A stretch of 42,449 bases of DNA from HGM12669 sp048527645 (GTDB lineage Bacteria; Bacillota; Clostridia; Oscillospirales; CAG-272), in assembly GCA_048527645.1 (NCBI GenBank), contig DBGFNI010000116.1:1-42449 (forward strand). Reading direction: 5' to 3'. The notes under the pieces are model-generated. The model saw nothing but the letters and a program-made list of their open reading frames with translations, had not been told where the DNA came from and ran no database searches. Position numbers and translations under genes: made by a program. Shown here one piece after another: positions 1-9,300 of the stretch (position 1 is its first letter; the number at the start of each line of letters is the position of its first letter).

Positions 1-228
1 AATACGGTTTTGATCAATTCTTCACTTTTTTGCTTTTTGCTGCATTTTACGGAAAAAAATTCATAATTGCCGATTTGTTTTTTCCGCGTCCTTCCTCAAA
101 CAAGCAAATCAGTGCGCTGCTTTGTTCTTCGCGCCGATTCAATTCCCGAAAAAACCCAATATTAACAATATATTAACAAAAAACGCTTCGTAATATGTTA
201 TACTGATCATAGTGTAATTTTTTGAAAG
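1..228. other. AT-rich non-coding leader upstream of rimM
   Basis: I see no credible gene here. The stretch is much more AT-rich than the genes that follow. Bases 50-59 and 78-86 can pair (CGGAAAAAAA with TTTTTTCCG), a weak hairpin that could be the end of an upstream transcription unit. A possible promoter lies at 173-204: TTAACA at 173-178 and TATACT at 199-204, but the spacer of 20 is too long to be convincing. In many Firmicutes rpsP and a KH-domain gene precede rimM; neither is present in these 228 bases. Confidence 0.5.
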
Positions 229-255
229 ATGTCCCGGACTGACGGGAAATACAGA

Positions 256-795
256 ATGATGCCCGAAATCAAGAATGACCGTGCGCATGCTGAATTTTTG
301 CCGGTGTTCCGCATCAACCATTCACATGGCACGCGCGGCGAGATGAAATGCGAGCTGCTGTGCGACAGCATGGAGTCCGTCGCAAAAATTCAAACGCTAT
401 ATTGGGACATGCTCGGAGAACATCAGGCGCGTGTCCTGTCGCTCCGCGGCTGCGCCGCGTCTGTGATTCTCCGTGTAGAGGGAGTGGATTCCCCGGAGCA
501 GGCGCAGACGTTGCGGGGAAAATATCTCTATGCCCGGCGCGGGGAAATCCGCATTGCACCCGATCAGTATTTTATCTGCGATCTGATCGGCCTGCCGGTG
601 ATTGACGCCGGGACCGGACGCAAATACGGCGTTTTGCAGGATATCACAGACAATCCCGCAAATCAGCTCTATCATATCAAAACCTCCGGCGGCATTGTGC
701 TCTTCCCTGTTGTCAAGCCGTTTATTGATCATATTGATTTAGAAACCGGAATTTATATTTCTCCGATTCCCGGTTTTTTCGATGAGGAAACGTGA
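256..795 (+). CDS. rimM: Ribosome maturation factor RimM
   Basis: RimM binds ribosomal protein S19 and assists maturation of the head of the 30S subunit and processing of 16S rRNA in the cytoplasm. The product (179 residues from this start) has the family layout: an N-terminal RimM barrel with the signature around HSHGTRGEMKCE, and a C-terminal PRC-barrel-like part around YFICDLIGLPVID and the ending VKPFIDHIDLE. An ATG at 229 is in frame but has an SD-like GAAAG directly abutting it; ATG at 256 has GGGAAA at 244-249 with better spacing, so I prefer 256 (or 259). The stop TGA overlaps the ATG of trmD by one base, so the two are translationally coupled, as is usual for this pair. Confidence 0.9.
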   Translation: MMPEIKNDRAHAEFLPVFRINHSHGTRGEMKCELLCDSMESVAKIQTLYWDMLGEHQARVLSLRGCAASVILRVEGVDSPEQAQTLRGKYLYARRGEIRIAPDQYFICDLIGLPVIDAGTGRKYGVLQDITDNPANQLYHIKTSGGIVLFPVVKPFIDHIDLETGIYISPIPGFFDEET

Positions 796-1505
796 TGCGC
801 TTCGATGTAATGACCCTGTTTGCGGACATGGTGCGTACAGTTTTGGATGAAAGCATACTGGGCCGTGCGCAAAAAAAGCAGCTGATTCAGATCGGCGTGC
901 ATGATATCCGCGCCTTTGCCGTCAACGACTACGGTCGCGTGGATGACACACCGTACGGCGGTGGAAAAGGCATGCTGATGATGGCGCCGCCGATTTACGA
1001 CTGCTATCAGAGCATCCTGCGAGAATATCCCGTCCCGCCGCAAAACAGACGTGTGATCTATCTCTCCCCGAAGGGGAAAACCTTTACGCAGTCAGACGCG
1101 CAGCGCCTGTGTGGCTATGAGCAGCTTATCTTTTTGTGCGGCCACTATGAAGGGGTCGATCAGCGCGTACTGGACGAAATTGTTGATGAAGAAATCTCTG
1201 TGGGCGACTATGTGCTGACAGGAGGAGAACTGCCTGCCTGCATCGTGATCGACGCGGTCAGCCGACTGATCGACGGCGTTTTGTCCGACAAGGTATGCTA
1301 TGAGGAGGAGAGCTTCAGCGAGGGACTGCTGGAGTATCCGCAGTATACCAGACCGTATGAATATCACGGCAAAACGGTGCCGGATGTCCTCATCAGCGGT
1401 CATCATGAAAACATCAGACTTTGGCGGCACGAACAATCTGTTGCACTGACGCGGGAACGACGCCCGGATCTTTTGCAGAATGTCCATACCGAACAAAAAG
1501 ATTGA
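795..1505 (+). CDS. trmD: tRNA (guanine(37)-N1)-methyltransferase TrmD
   Basis: TrmD methylates N1 of G37 next to the anticodon of a subset of tRNAs with S-adenosylmethionine and prevents +1 frameshifting. The 236-residue product starts MRFDVMTLFADMV and carries the SPOUT trefoil-knot sequence: the LCGHYEGVDQRV segment and the ISVGDYVLTGGELPA segment, both diagnostic for TrmD. The length is normal for the family. An in-frame GTG at 792 exists, but the ATG at 795 overlapping the rimM stop is the more likely start. rplS, which commonly follows trmD, is absent; the next gene is an O-antigen-ligase-like protein. Confidence 0.95.
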   Translation: MRFDVMTLFADMVRTVLDESILGRAQKKQLIQIGVHDIRAFAVNDYGRVDDTPYGGGKGMLMMAPPIYDCYQSILREYPVPPQNRRVIYLSPKGKTFTQSDAQRLCGYEQLIFLCGHYEGVDQRVLDEIVDEEISVGDYVLTGGELPACIVIDAVSRLIDGVLSDKVCYEEESFSEGLLEYPQYTRPYEYHGKTVPDVLISGHHENIRLWRHEQSVALTRERRPDLLQNVHTEQKD

Positions 1506-1526
1506 ATTTGAGAAAGGAGTGGTATC

Positions 1527-3440
1527 TTGAATCAATCGAATTCCCGCAGTCATCTTTGGGAAGGCTTGAAGCGCTTGCTCTCGCAAAGTGTCATTCTTGC
1601 TTTTTTATACCGTCTTTGCTGCCTGATTTATCAAAAAGCGCGGCAAAGCGCAATCGGCACGTTTCTTTGCGCTTATGACGAAAATAACGGTCTGATCAAA
1701 AACAGCTTCGCCGCGCATATTTTTTCCCGCATTTCCGTCAAGCAGAAAATTCTGCGTCCTTTAAAGTTTTTCTTTGCAGAGGCGTTCGGCAACAGTTTGA
1801 TCTGCAATAAAATCCGTTCCGGTATTCTGTCTTTCACCAGGATTTCTTCTTCGCAGATCGGGCTGTCTCTGCTGTTCTTTTCCCTGTCCGCTCTGACAAT
1901 GGAGGGCATCTCTGCGATCCGCGCCGGGCTTGACGCAATGTCCGGCACGAATCTGATTGTCTCTTTGGTGATTCTGATCAGCAGCTTCACCTTGCTCGGA
2001 ACGCGCCAGCCGATCGGTATCTGCGTGCTGCGCAGCCGCTTTTTGGGACCGATTTTGTTCGATATACTTGACATCGACGGCAATTATATAAACGACGAAA
2101 CGCCTGTCAAGGCATATCCTGTCGTATCCATTGTGATCGGCACGGTGTGGGGTCTGCTCTCTTTCTTTGTTCCGTTGCTATATCTGGTTGTGCTCCCGTT
2201 TGCTCTGCTGGCGCTGTATCTGATCCTGTGCCTGCCGGAGACCGGCGTGGTGCTTTCCCTGTTTGCTGCGCCCTTTTTGCCGACGATGGTTATGGTTGCG
2301 ATCATCTCGTATGCCTTCTTGTGTTATTTTATCAAGCTGATCGCCGGGCGCCGGATCATGCGCTTCGAGCCGTTGGATTATGCGGTTGTGCTGTTCCTGT
2401 TCCTGTATATTCTCGGGTCGTTTACGTCGATTGACTTTTCTCTCTCCGTACTTCCGACGCTTGTTTTCACCTGCTTTATACTGGGCTATTTTTTGGTCGT
2501 CAATCTGATTCGGGACGAAAAGTGGTTTCGCCGCGCGCTCACCGCGCTCACCCTTTCCGCTTCTTTTGAAGCATTGTACGGCATTTATCAAAACTATTTT
2601 TCCAAAGCAGACAACACCTGGCAAGATACGGAAATGTTCGACGATATCGCGGGACGCGTTGTTTCCACGCTGGAAAACCCGAATGTTTTGGGCGAATATC
2701 TGATCCTGTGCCTGCCTCTGCTCTTTTTGTCCATTTGGATCGGAAACGGCACGCAGGAGAAATTACGTCGGTGCATTCCGTTTGTTCTGTGCAGCACATG
2801 TCTGATTTTCACATGGTCGCGCGGCGCTTGGCTCGGTTTCATCTTTTCCATGATCGTGCTGCTCCTGATGCTCAGCCGCAAGAGCCTGATGCTGTGCTTT
2901 GCCGGCGTTGCTGCGGTTCCCTTTTTACCGTTTGTTTTGCCGCCGAATATTCTGCACCGCTTCACCAGTATCGGAAATCTGAAGGATTCCTCAACAAGCT
3001 ACCGTGTCAGCATTTGGAGAGGCACCCTGCGAATGCTGAAAGATCATTTTTTCTCCGGCATCGGCAGCGGAATTGATCTGTTCCCGTTGGTCTACCGTGA
3101 CTATTCTCTGATCGGTATTGAAAAGGCGCCCCATTCACATAATTTGTATTTACAATTGCTTGTAGAGATGGGAATCTGGGGCTTGCTTGCATTTCTCCTG
3201 ATCGTCCTTTTCTGTGCCAAGACAACCTTCCATACCGTAAACCGTGACAAAATGGATCGCAACAGATTGATTTCTGCCGGACTGTTCTGCGGTATACTGG
3301 CGGTGCTGATACAGGGTATGACCGATTATATCTGGTATAACTACCGCATGTTCCTGATTTTCTGGCTCTTCGTGGGGCTTCTCTCCGCCGCCGGAAAAAT
3401 CGCATCGAAAAAAACAAGCGTGCTTGACACCTTGATGTAG
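1527..3440 (+). CDS. O-antigen ligase/polymerase family membrane protein
   Basis: A polytopic membrane protein of 637 residues. The C-terminal half has the Wzy_C (O-antigen ligase) pattern: NPNVLGEYL near residue 390, then FTWSRGAWLGF, a periplasm-facing-type loop, and PHSHNLYLQLLVEMGIWG near residue 535. Proteins of this fold polymerise or ligate lipid-linked glycans at the outer face of the membrane. In a Gram-positive bacterium the likely role is capsule or wall polysaccharide assembly, which is inference. The start is a TTG with a strong SD (AAAGGAG at about 1512-1518). The first 180 residues are less hydrophobic and not recognised. It begins 21 bases after trmD and is followed by two small DUF4330-like genes, probably co-transcribed. 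Confidence 0.8.
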   Translation: MNQSNSRSHLWEGLKRLLSQSVILAFLYRLCCLIYQKARQSAIGTFLCAYDENNGLIKNSFAAHIFSRISVKQKILRPLKFFFAEAFGNSLICNKIRSGILSFTRISSSQIGLSLLFFSLSALTMEGISAIRAGLDAMSGTNLIVSLVILISSFTLLGTRQPIGICVLRSRFLGPILFDILDIDGNYINDETPVKAYPVVSIVIGTVWGLLSFFVPLLYLVVLPFALLALYLILCLPETGVVLSLFAAPFLPTMVMVAIISYAFLCYFIKLIAGRRIMRFEPLDYAVVLFLFLYILGSFTSIDFSLSVLPTLVFTCFILGYFLVVNLIRDEKWFRRALTALTLSASFEALYGIYQNYFSKADNTWQDTEMFDDIAGRVVSTLENPNVLGEYLILCLPLLFLSIWIGNGTQEKLRRCIPFVLCSTCLIFTWSRGAWLGFIFSMIVLLLMLSRKSLMLCFAGVAAVPFLPFVLPPNILHRFTSIGNLKDSSTSYRVSIWRGTLRMLKDHFFSGIGSGIDLFPLVYRDYSLIGIEKAPHSHNLYLQLLVEMGIWGLLAFLLIVLFCAKTTFHTVNRDKMDRNRLISAGLFCGILAVLIQGMTDYIWYNYRMFLIFWLFVGLLSAAGKIASKKTSVLDTLM

Positions 3441-3473
3441 CCGATATTGCAAAGCAGAAAGGATAAATAAAAA

Positions 3474-3986
3474 ATGGCTGATGTGAAAAGTAAAGGAAAG
3501 CGCCTGAACGGATTTGATATTTTTCTGATTGTTTGTGTTGCTCTGGTTTTATTGGCAGCTGCTGCAATTTTTGTACTGCCGAGGTTTTTCGGAGACAATC
3601 AGGGCGCCGGGGAAAACGAAAATGTCAAGATTCGTTATGTTCTGCGTATAGAAAGCATTCCAAACGCGGCGCTGATTGACATCCAAAACGGCGAAACCGT
3701 AATGGAAAATTTAACCTGTGACCCGTTGGGCACCATCGTTGATGAGCCAACAATCTTTCCCTCTGTTACAATGGGAAAAAATATGCAAAACGGCGAGTTG
3801 TTTGAAACAAAGATTCCCACTCAAAAAACAGTGGAATTAACGGTTGAGAGCGATGCGCTCAGAGATACCTCGAATTACGAAATCAACGAGCATGAAATCG
3901 TCGCGGATACCTATATTTCCATTCGTACAAAAAATTTTTACGGCTATGCGCTGATCGAAAACATTGAGGAGGTGGAAGCAGAATGA
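3474..3986 (+). CDS. DUF4330-like single-pass membrane protein
   Basis: A 170-residue protein with a short basic N-terminus, one transmembrane segment (about residues 13-36) and an extracytoplasmic domain. Size and layout match DUF4330 proteins, which are small single-pass proteins without assigned function. The domain contains motifs such as NGETVMENLTCDPLGTIVD that suggest a beta-rich fold. An SD (AGAAAGGA) precedes the ATG. It overlaps the next gene by four bases (ATGA), and that gene encodes a protein of the same architecture, so the two may form a heteromeric pair. Position behind the polymerase-like gene suggests a part in surface glycan assembly, by context only. Confidence 0.6.
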   Translation: MADVKSKGKRLNGFDIFLIVCVALVLLAAAAIFVLPRFFGDNQGAGENENVKIRYVLRIESIPNAALIDIQNGETVMENLTCDPLGTIVDEPTIFPSVTMGKNMQNGELFETKIPTQKTVELTVESDALRDTSNYEINEHEIVADTYISIRTKNFYGYALIENIEEVEAE

Positions 3987-4579
3987 ACGAAACAAAGAAA
4001 ACACACCGCTTCAATGTGGTAGATTTGATTATCGTCATTGTTCTGATCGGTTGCGTTGTCGGCATTGTTCTCCGCGAATACAGGAAGACAACCTTAGAAA
4101 ACGGCTCGCTGACAGAAGACGGAAAGATTACCGTTTATGCAACGGCTGTCATACCTTATGTGGAAAATGAGCAGATCAGCATGCTGCAAACCGGACAAGA
4201 CTTTGAAGAGGCAACCGACGACGGCGGCTCGTACGGAACGCTGTACTACTATTCCGCCATTGCCGACGCGCGTGAGCGCTATGCGCTCAACGACGGGCGG
4301 CAGTATACCACCGTCAACCCCAAGCGAAAAGATGTATACTGCGTGCTGGAATTTCGTGTCACCGATACAGAATTCGGTTATCTGATTGATAACCGTCGCT
4401 ATCTCGACGCAAATTCTGCAAAATCCGTTACCAACGGCGCAGTGAAAAAGAATCTTACTGTCCTGCAGGTTTTCACCGACAGCAAACTGGCTGTCGCATT
4501 TGCCGACGAACTGGCATCAAACCCGAAGAAGTATGATTATCAGGAAGGCTCCGACGTTTATGCCCGCGTTGTTGATTGA
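3983..4579 (+). CDS. Second DUF4330-like single-pass membrane protein
   Basis: A 198-residue protein: a short cytoplasmic tail, one transmembrane helix (about residues 14-31, VVDLIIVIVLIGCVVGIVL) and an outside domain. Its topology and neighbours match the preceding protein, with which it shares a 4-base start/stop overlap. Direct sequence similarity between the two outside domains is low by eye. No catalytic motif is visible. The 3' end overlaps the start of the following permease gene by 20 bases. The function is unknown; a role as accessory to the upstream polymerase-like protein is inference. Confidence 0.55.
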   Translation: MNETKKTHRFNVVDLIIVIVLIGCVVGIVLREYRKTTLENGSLTEDGKITVYATAVIPYVENEQISMLQTGQDFEEATDDGGSYGTLYYYSAIADARERYALNDGRQYTTVNPKRKDVYCVLEFRVTDTEFGYLIDNRRYLDANSAKSVTNGAVKKNLTVLQVFTDSKLAVAFADELASNPKKYDYQEGSDVYARVVD

Positions 4580-5447
4580 TGCATTGATCGATACGCTGAA
4601 AGACTGCCTGCGGCTCTTGCCGTTTCTCTTTCTGACGTATCTGTTCATGGAATATCTGGAGCATAAAACGCAGAAAAAGACCGTTTCCATGCTGCGTCAC
4701 GCCGGACCCCTCGGTCCCCTGATCGGCAGTGTGCTCGGCGCTTTTCCGCAGTGCGGTTTTTCCGCGGCGGCAGCGGGCTTTTATGCCACAGGTGTGATAT
4801 CCTGCGGCACGCTGATTGCGGTTTTTCTCTCCACCTCAGATGAGATGCTGCCCATCTTTCTTTCCGCGCTGGCAGAGCATTCCCTTTCCCTATCCGCGAT
4901 CCTGAAAATTATCGGGATCAAGATTTTGCTGGCGTTTCTATTCGGCTGTCTGATCGACGCGGTATTGCACCTGTTGCTGAAAAAGCGCGACCCCGCAGCC
5001 CATGAAAACATTCACGCGGTGTGCGAAAAGGAGCATTGCCACTGTGAAAACGGTATTTTGCGCTCTGCACTGCATCACACCGCTAACATTCTATTTTTCC
5101 TCTTTGTTATCATTTTTCTGCTGAATGCAGCCGTCGCGCTGATCGGAGAAGATCGCATCAGCAGCTTTGTCGCTGACACCGGTGTGCTCTCCGTGTTTCT
5201 GACCCCTTTGATCGGTCTGATTCCGAACTGTGCGGCAAGCGTCGTGATCACACAGCTGTTTTTGGAGGGAATGATTGATTTTTCCGCTATGATGGGCGGA
5301 CTGCTGACCGGCAGCGGCGTCGGGCTGTTGGTGCTGTTTCGGCAAAGCGGCTCGTTGAAGCGAAATCTGTGCATCACATGCGTCATGTACCTGATCGGCG
5401 CTTCCGTCGGGATTATCATGCACGCACTTGCCTTTTCACCGGTATAA
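4560..5447 (+). CDS. ArsP_2-family permease (putative heavy-metal/manganese exporter)
   Basis: A 295-residue polytopic membrane protein. The segment GPLIGSVLGAFPQCGFSAAA and the later TPLIGLIPNCAASVVITQLF are two inverted-repeat-like halves typical of the ArsP_2 family (annotated as putative manganese transporter or arsenic efflux protein). A hydrophilic central loop holds a His/Cys-rich patch (HENIHAVCEKEHCHCEN, about residues 149-165) that could bind metal. I place the start at ATG 4560, giving MPALLIDALIDTLKDC, preceded by AGGAAGG at 4542-4548; it overlaps the previous gene by 20 bases. A longer in-frame start at 4500 would add an unconserved-looking tail. The substrate is not determined by the sequence. 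Confidence 0.75.
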   Translation: MPALLIDALIDTLKDCLRLLPFLFLTYLFMEYLEHKTQKKTVSMLRHAGPLGPLIGSVLGAFPQCGFSAAAAGFYATGVISCGTLIAVFLSTSDEMLPIFLSALAEHSLSLSAILKIIGIKILLAFLFGCLIDAVLHLLLKKRDPAAHENIHAVCEKEHCHCENGILRSALHHTANILFFLFVIIFLLNAAVALIGEDRISSFVADTGVLSVFLTPLIGLIPNCAASVVITQLFLEGMIDFSAMMGGLLTGSGVGLLVLFRQSGSLKRNLCITCVMYLIGASVGIIMHALAFSPV

Positions 5448-5504
5448 CGAAAACATTTTAAACATTAATAAATCAAAAATTATTGTAAGGAAGGAAACAT
5501 AATT

Positions 5505-6230
5505 ATGATGGAATACGGACTGCAGCTTTACAGCGTCAGAGACGCAATGGAAAAGGATGTGTACAGCACGCTCAAGGCGGTTGCACAGATCGGTTATACC
5601 AGCGTGGAATTTGCCGGCTTTTTCGGCGTCGAAGCGCCGACCATGAAGGCGTGGCTGGATGAGCTGGGGCTCAAAGCCAGTGGCACGCACACAACCATTT
5701 ACGAGGTGCGGGATCATTACGATGAAATTGTTGCCTACCATAAGACCATTGACTGTAACAATCTGATTATCCCGTGGGCTGATATGTCCTCGCCGGAAAA
5801 GATCCAGGAACTGCTTGGCCTGATCCGAGAATATCAACCGCGTCTCGCTGCGGATGGAATCACACTCGGATTCCACAATCACGCACAGGAATTTGAGGTA
5901 GATGCAACCGGCACACTGCCCTACGCAATCTTGGAATATTGCACCGATCTTTCCTTGGAAGTAGATACTTATTGGACCTTTGTCGCAGGCTTGGATTCTC
6001 CCGCTGTCATCGAACGACTGCGTGACCGCATTCAGTTCATTCACCTCAAGGACGGCACGGCGGATAAAGTCGGCAAGCCGCTCGGAACCGGCGAAGCTCC
6101 GGTTGCTGCGGTAGTCAAAAAAGCGAAAGAACTCGGATTCTCCATGATCGTTGAGAGTGAAAACCTCTTCCCTGACGGATTGACAGAAGTGAAAAGCTGC
6201 TTTGAATATCTGAAATCCCTGGAAGCATAA
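5505..6230 (+). CDS. Sugar phosphate isomerase/epimerase-like TIM-barrel protein
   Basis: A 241-residue protein of the xylose isomerase-like TIM-barrel (AP endonuclease family 2) superfamily. The N-terminus MEYGLQLYSVRDAMEKDV and the central GFHNHAQEF, LEVDTYW and FIHLKDG segments supply the usual His, Glu and Asp ligands of a divalent metal. Members isomerise or epimerise sugars or inositol derivatives; the substrate cannot be read from the sequence. A strong SD (AAGGAAGG) lies before ATG 5505. It stands alone, followed by a possible terminator at 6255-6294, and belongs by context to carbohydrate metabolism. Confidence 0.8.
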   Translation: MMEYGLQLYSVRDAMEKDVYSTLKAVAQIGYTSVEFAGFFGVEAPTMKAWLDELGLKASGTHTTIYEVRDHYDEIVAYHKTIDCNNLIIPWADMSSPEKIQELLGLIREYQPRLAADGITLGFHNHAQEFEVDATGTLPYAILEYCTDLSLEVDTYWTFVAGLDSPAVIERLRDRIQFIHLKDGTADKVGKPLGTGEAPVAAVVKKAKELGFSMIVESENLFPDGLTEVKSCFEYLKSLEA

Positions 6231-6254
6231 AGTTTCATACACGCAAATAGATTT

Positions 6255-6294
6255 ATGCCCCGGCATTCCTGATTTTTCAAAGCAGCCGGGGTAT
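6255..6294 (+). terminator. Possible terminator after the isomerase-like gene
   Basis: A 10-bp stem: ATGCCCCGGC at 6255-6264 pairs with GCCGGGGTAT at 6285-6294 (one G-U), with a 20-base loop. There is only a weak T-rich tail (GCTTCTTGAC), so termination may be inefficient. Confidence 0.45.
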
Positions 6295-6356
6295 GCTTCT
6301 TGACAAACTGCCTGCAATCATAGAATGTCATAGAAAGATTGAAAGAAGTGAACAGA

Positions 6357-9300
6357 ATGAAAAACTATCTTCAACGTGTTCTCCCTCTGCTTTTGGCGTT
6401 TTCTCTGAGCATTTCCCTGTTTGTTCCCGCCGCCGCGCTCACAGCGGACGCAAATGAGCCGGCGCAAGCCCTTTCCGACGGCGTGTATATGCTGCTTGAC
6501 CCGGTTACGGGTATGGCCCTGTATCGGACAGACAGTGACACCCTGGGGGCGAGATCTCCCGACGGATCTGAACTATTTACCGTTTGCAGCACAGACGGCG
6601 GCTTTCTCCTCTCTGATCAGGAAAGCGGAAAAGCCCTGAGTGATCGGGCAACCTTCACTGCAAATGGCAGCGTCTTATCGCTGACATGTTCGGCAGGCGG
6701 CAAGGTGTCGGTTGCTTCTGCTGACGGCTTGGCATTAACCAGAAGCGGCGACCGAATCCTTTTTGCTGACACAGACGACGCTGACAGTACACTTTGGCAG
6801 CTTTTGGCGGTCGATACCTCCTTTGCTGATGCAAAACAAACCGATGCAACGGGATCTGAAGGACAAGCAGAGCTGAGCGGGTCATCTATCTATTTCCCTT
6901 TAGCACGTTCTGCGGCAAGCTCCACTGTGTATGCTTGGGGCATTGACGTTTCAAAACATCAGGGGACGGTGAACTGGACCAGCGTTGCAAATTCCGGCGT
7001 TGATTTTGCAATCATCCGGATCGGCTACGGTTCTTCAAACTCTGCCTCTATCACGATTGATTCGCAGTTTTATACCAACCTCAACGGCGCGTTGAATGCC
7101 GGACTTGACGTCGGACTGTATTTGTACTCCTACGCGATAAATGCTACGAGTGCAACCTCTGAGGCAAATCAGGTGGTTTCGATCATCAAGAACTACCCGG
7201 GCAAAATTACATATCCGATCTTTATGGACATCGAAGATTCCGTGCAGGCGTCTGCCGGCAAAACGAATAACACCGCTGCCATTCGCGCTTTTGTTTCAAC
7301 TGTAAAAAGCGCCGGATATTACTGCGGCTACTACTCCTATCTGTCTTTTATCAATAATTATTTCAACAAATCGCAGCTGACAGATATTGATCTCTGGATC
7401 GCTGCCTACGGCGCCAATGACGGCTTGCCGCACAGCAGCGTTCTCTCCGGTTTCACCAGCAATACCTATCAGATGTGGCAATACACCTCGCGTGGCGCCT
7501 CTAAAGTGTCAGGAATTTCCAGCTCGGGCTTGGATCTTAACTATGCTTATGTCAACTATCCGTCGATTATCAAAAGCGGCGGCTATAACGGATTTTCAAA
7601 TGTCCCCCAAGACGACGGAAAGAGCACCTATTTCACGGCATGTCCGTCCTACTGCACGACGATCACGGAGGGGCTGAACGCCATCGGCGTGAACAGCAGC
7701 TACTCCTACCGCGCACAAATCGCGGCATACAACAATTTCACAAACTATACCGGCACACCGGAACAGAACACCACGATGCTCAATATGCTCAAGGCCGGCA
7801 CGCTATTGCGCCCTGTCACCTCCTACACCGTCACCTTTAACGGCAACGGCGGCTCTGTCACCGCCTCCTCCAAGACGATGGCCTCCGGCAGCAGCGTAAA
7901 CAGCGACAGCGGCGTGAGCGCTACGCGCACCGGCTACACCTTCGTCGGCTGGTCGGCAGCCAACGACAACACCGTGGATTCTTCCCTGACCGTCACCGGC
8001 AATATGACCGTGTATGCCTGCTGGAGCATCAAATCCTACACCGTCACCTTCAACGGCAACGGCGGTTCCTCCTCCACGACCTCAAAAGCCCTTGCCTATG
8101 GGGTCAACGTCAACAGCAGCGGCGTGACTGCCACTCGCATCGGTTATACCTTCCTCGGCTGGTCGGCGGCAAACGACAATACTGTAGATTCTTCGCTGAC
8201 GGTGACCGGCGCCTTGGCTGTCTACGCCTGCTGGAGTGTGAACAATTATACCGTCACCTTCAACGGCAACGGGGGTACGCCCTCCGCCGACTCCAAAACC
8301 ATGTCCTATCTGAGCGTTGTCAACACCGACAGCGGCGTGAGCGCCTCCCGCACCGGCTATACCTTCCTCGGTTGGTCGGCGGCAAACGATAACACCGTCG
8401 ATTCCTCTCTGAAGGTCACTGCCGATATGACCGTGTATGCATGCTGGAGCACCAACGCCTACACCGTCACCTTCGACGGCAACGGCGGCACGCCCTCCTC
8501 TGCTACCCTTTCCCTGGAATACGGCACGGACGTGTTGGATGCAGGGGTAAGTGCTACCCGCACCAATTACACCTTCCTTGGCTGGTCGGCAGCCAATGAC
8601 GGCACGGCAGACAGCTCCATTCCCGTCACGGCAGATATGACCGTATACGCCGTATGGCAGGCGGGAACCCATACGATCACCTATCTGTCTGATGGCGTGA
8701 GCGAAACGCAACAGGCAGTCATCGGATTTTCCATCACCTTCCCCACACGCACCAAGAACGGCTACGCCTTTGGCGGCTGGCTGTGCCTGGCAGACGGCAT
8801 TCTCTATCTGCCGGGTGAGACCTTTGTTCCCTCCGGTGATGTGACCTTCGTGGCACAGTGGACGGAACAGCGCACACAGACGGTCAGCCTTGTCAATGAG
8901 GGTGAAACAACCAAGCAAACCGTGGAAAAGAACAGCGCATTTGCGTTGCCGACGCTGACGCGCAGCGGATATGCGCATGACGGCTGGCTGTGCGCGCAGG
9001 ACGGATTGTTCTACGCACCGGGCGAGAGCGTTACCGTCGCCCAGGATCTGACCTTTACCGCTCTTTGGACGCAGAGCGAAGCGCCGGCGCAGCCGATTGA
9101 AACAACCGTCGGCTTCGCACGGAACCTGCAGCTGCTCAACTGCATTGATTTCAATGTGATTGTCAAGGCAGATCAGCTGCCCGCCGGCGCAACCGACTTC
9201 CGCATGGAGATCGCACGCGAGATTGACGGCACGGTCGGCGACTATGCAGAGGCGGCGCTGAACACGGCAAACACCACTTCTACCCGCCTGTACTACTGTG

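Noticed and set aside
5436..6317. 293-codon open frame opposite the isomerase-like gene
   Set aside because: The plus-strand TIM-barrel protein has a clear SD and metal-binding motifs; the antisense frame has none.
7824..9080. Tandem repeats as a CRISPR array or minisatellite
   Set aside because: The period is about 210 bp, coding and in frame with InlB_B protein modules; there are no spacers.
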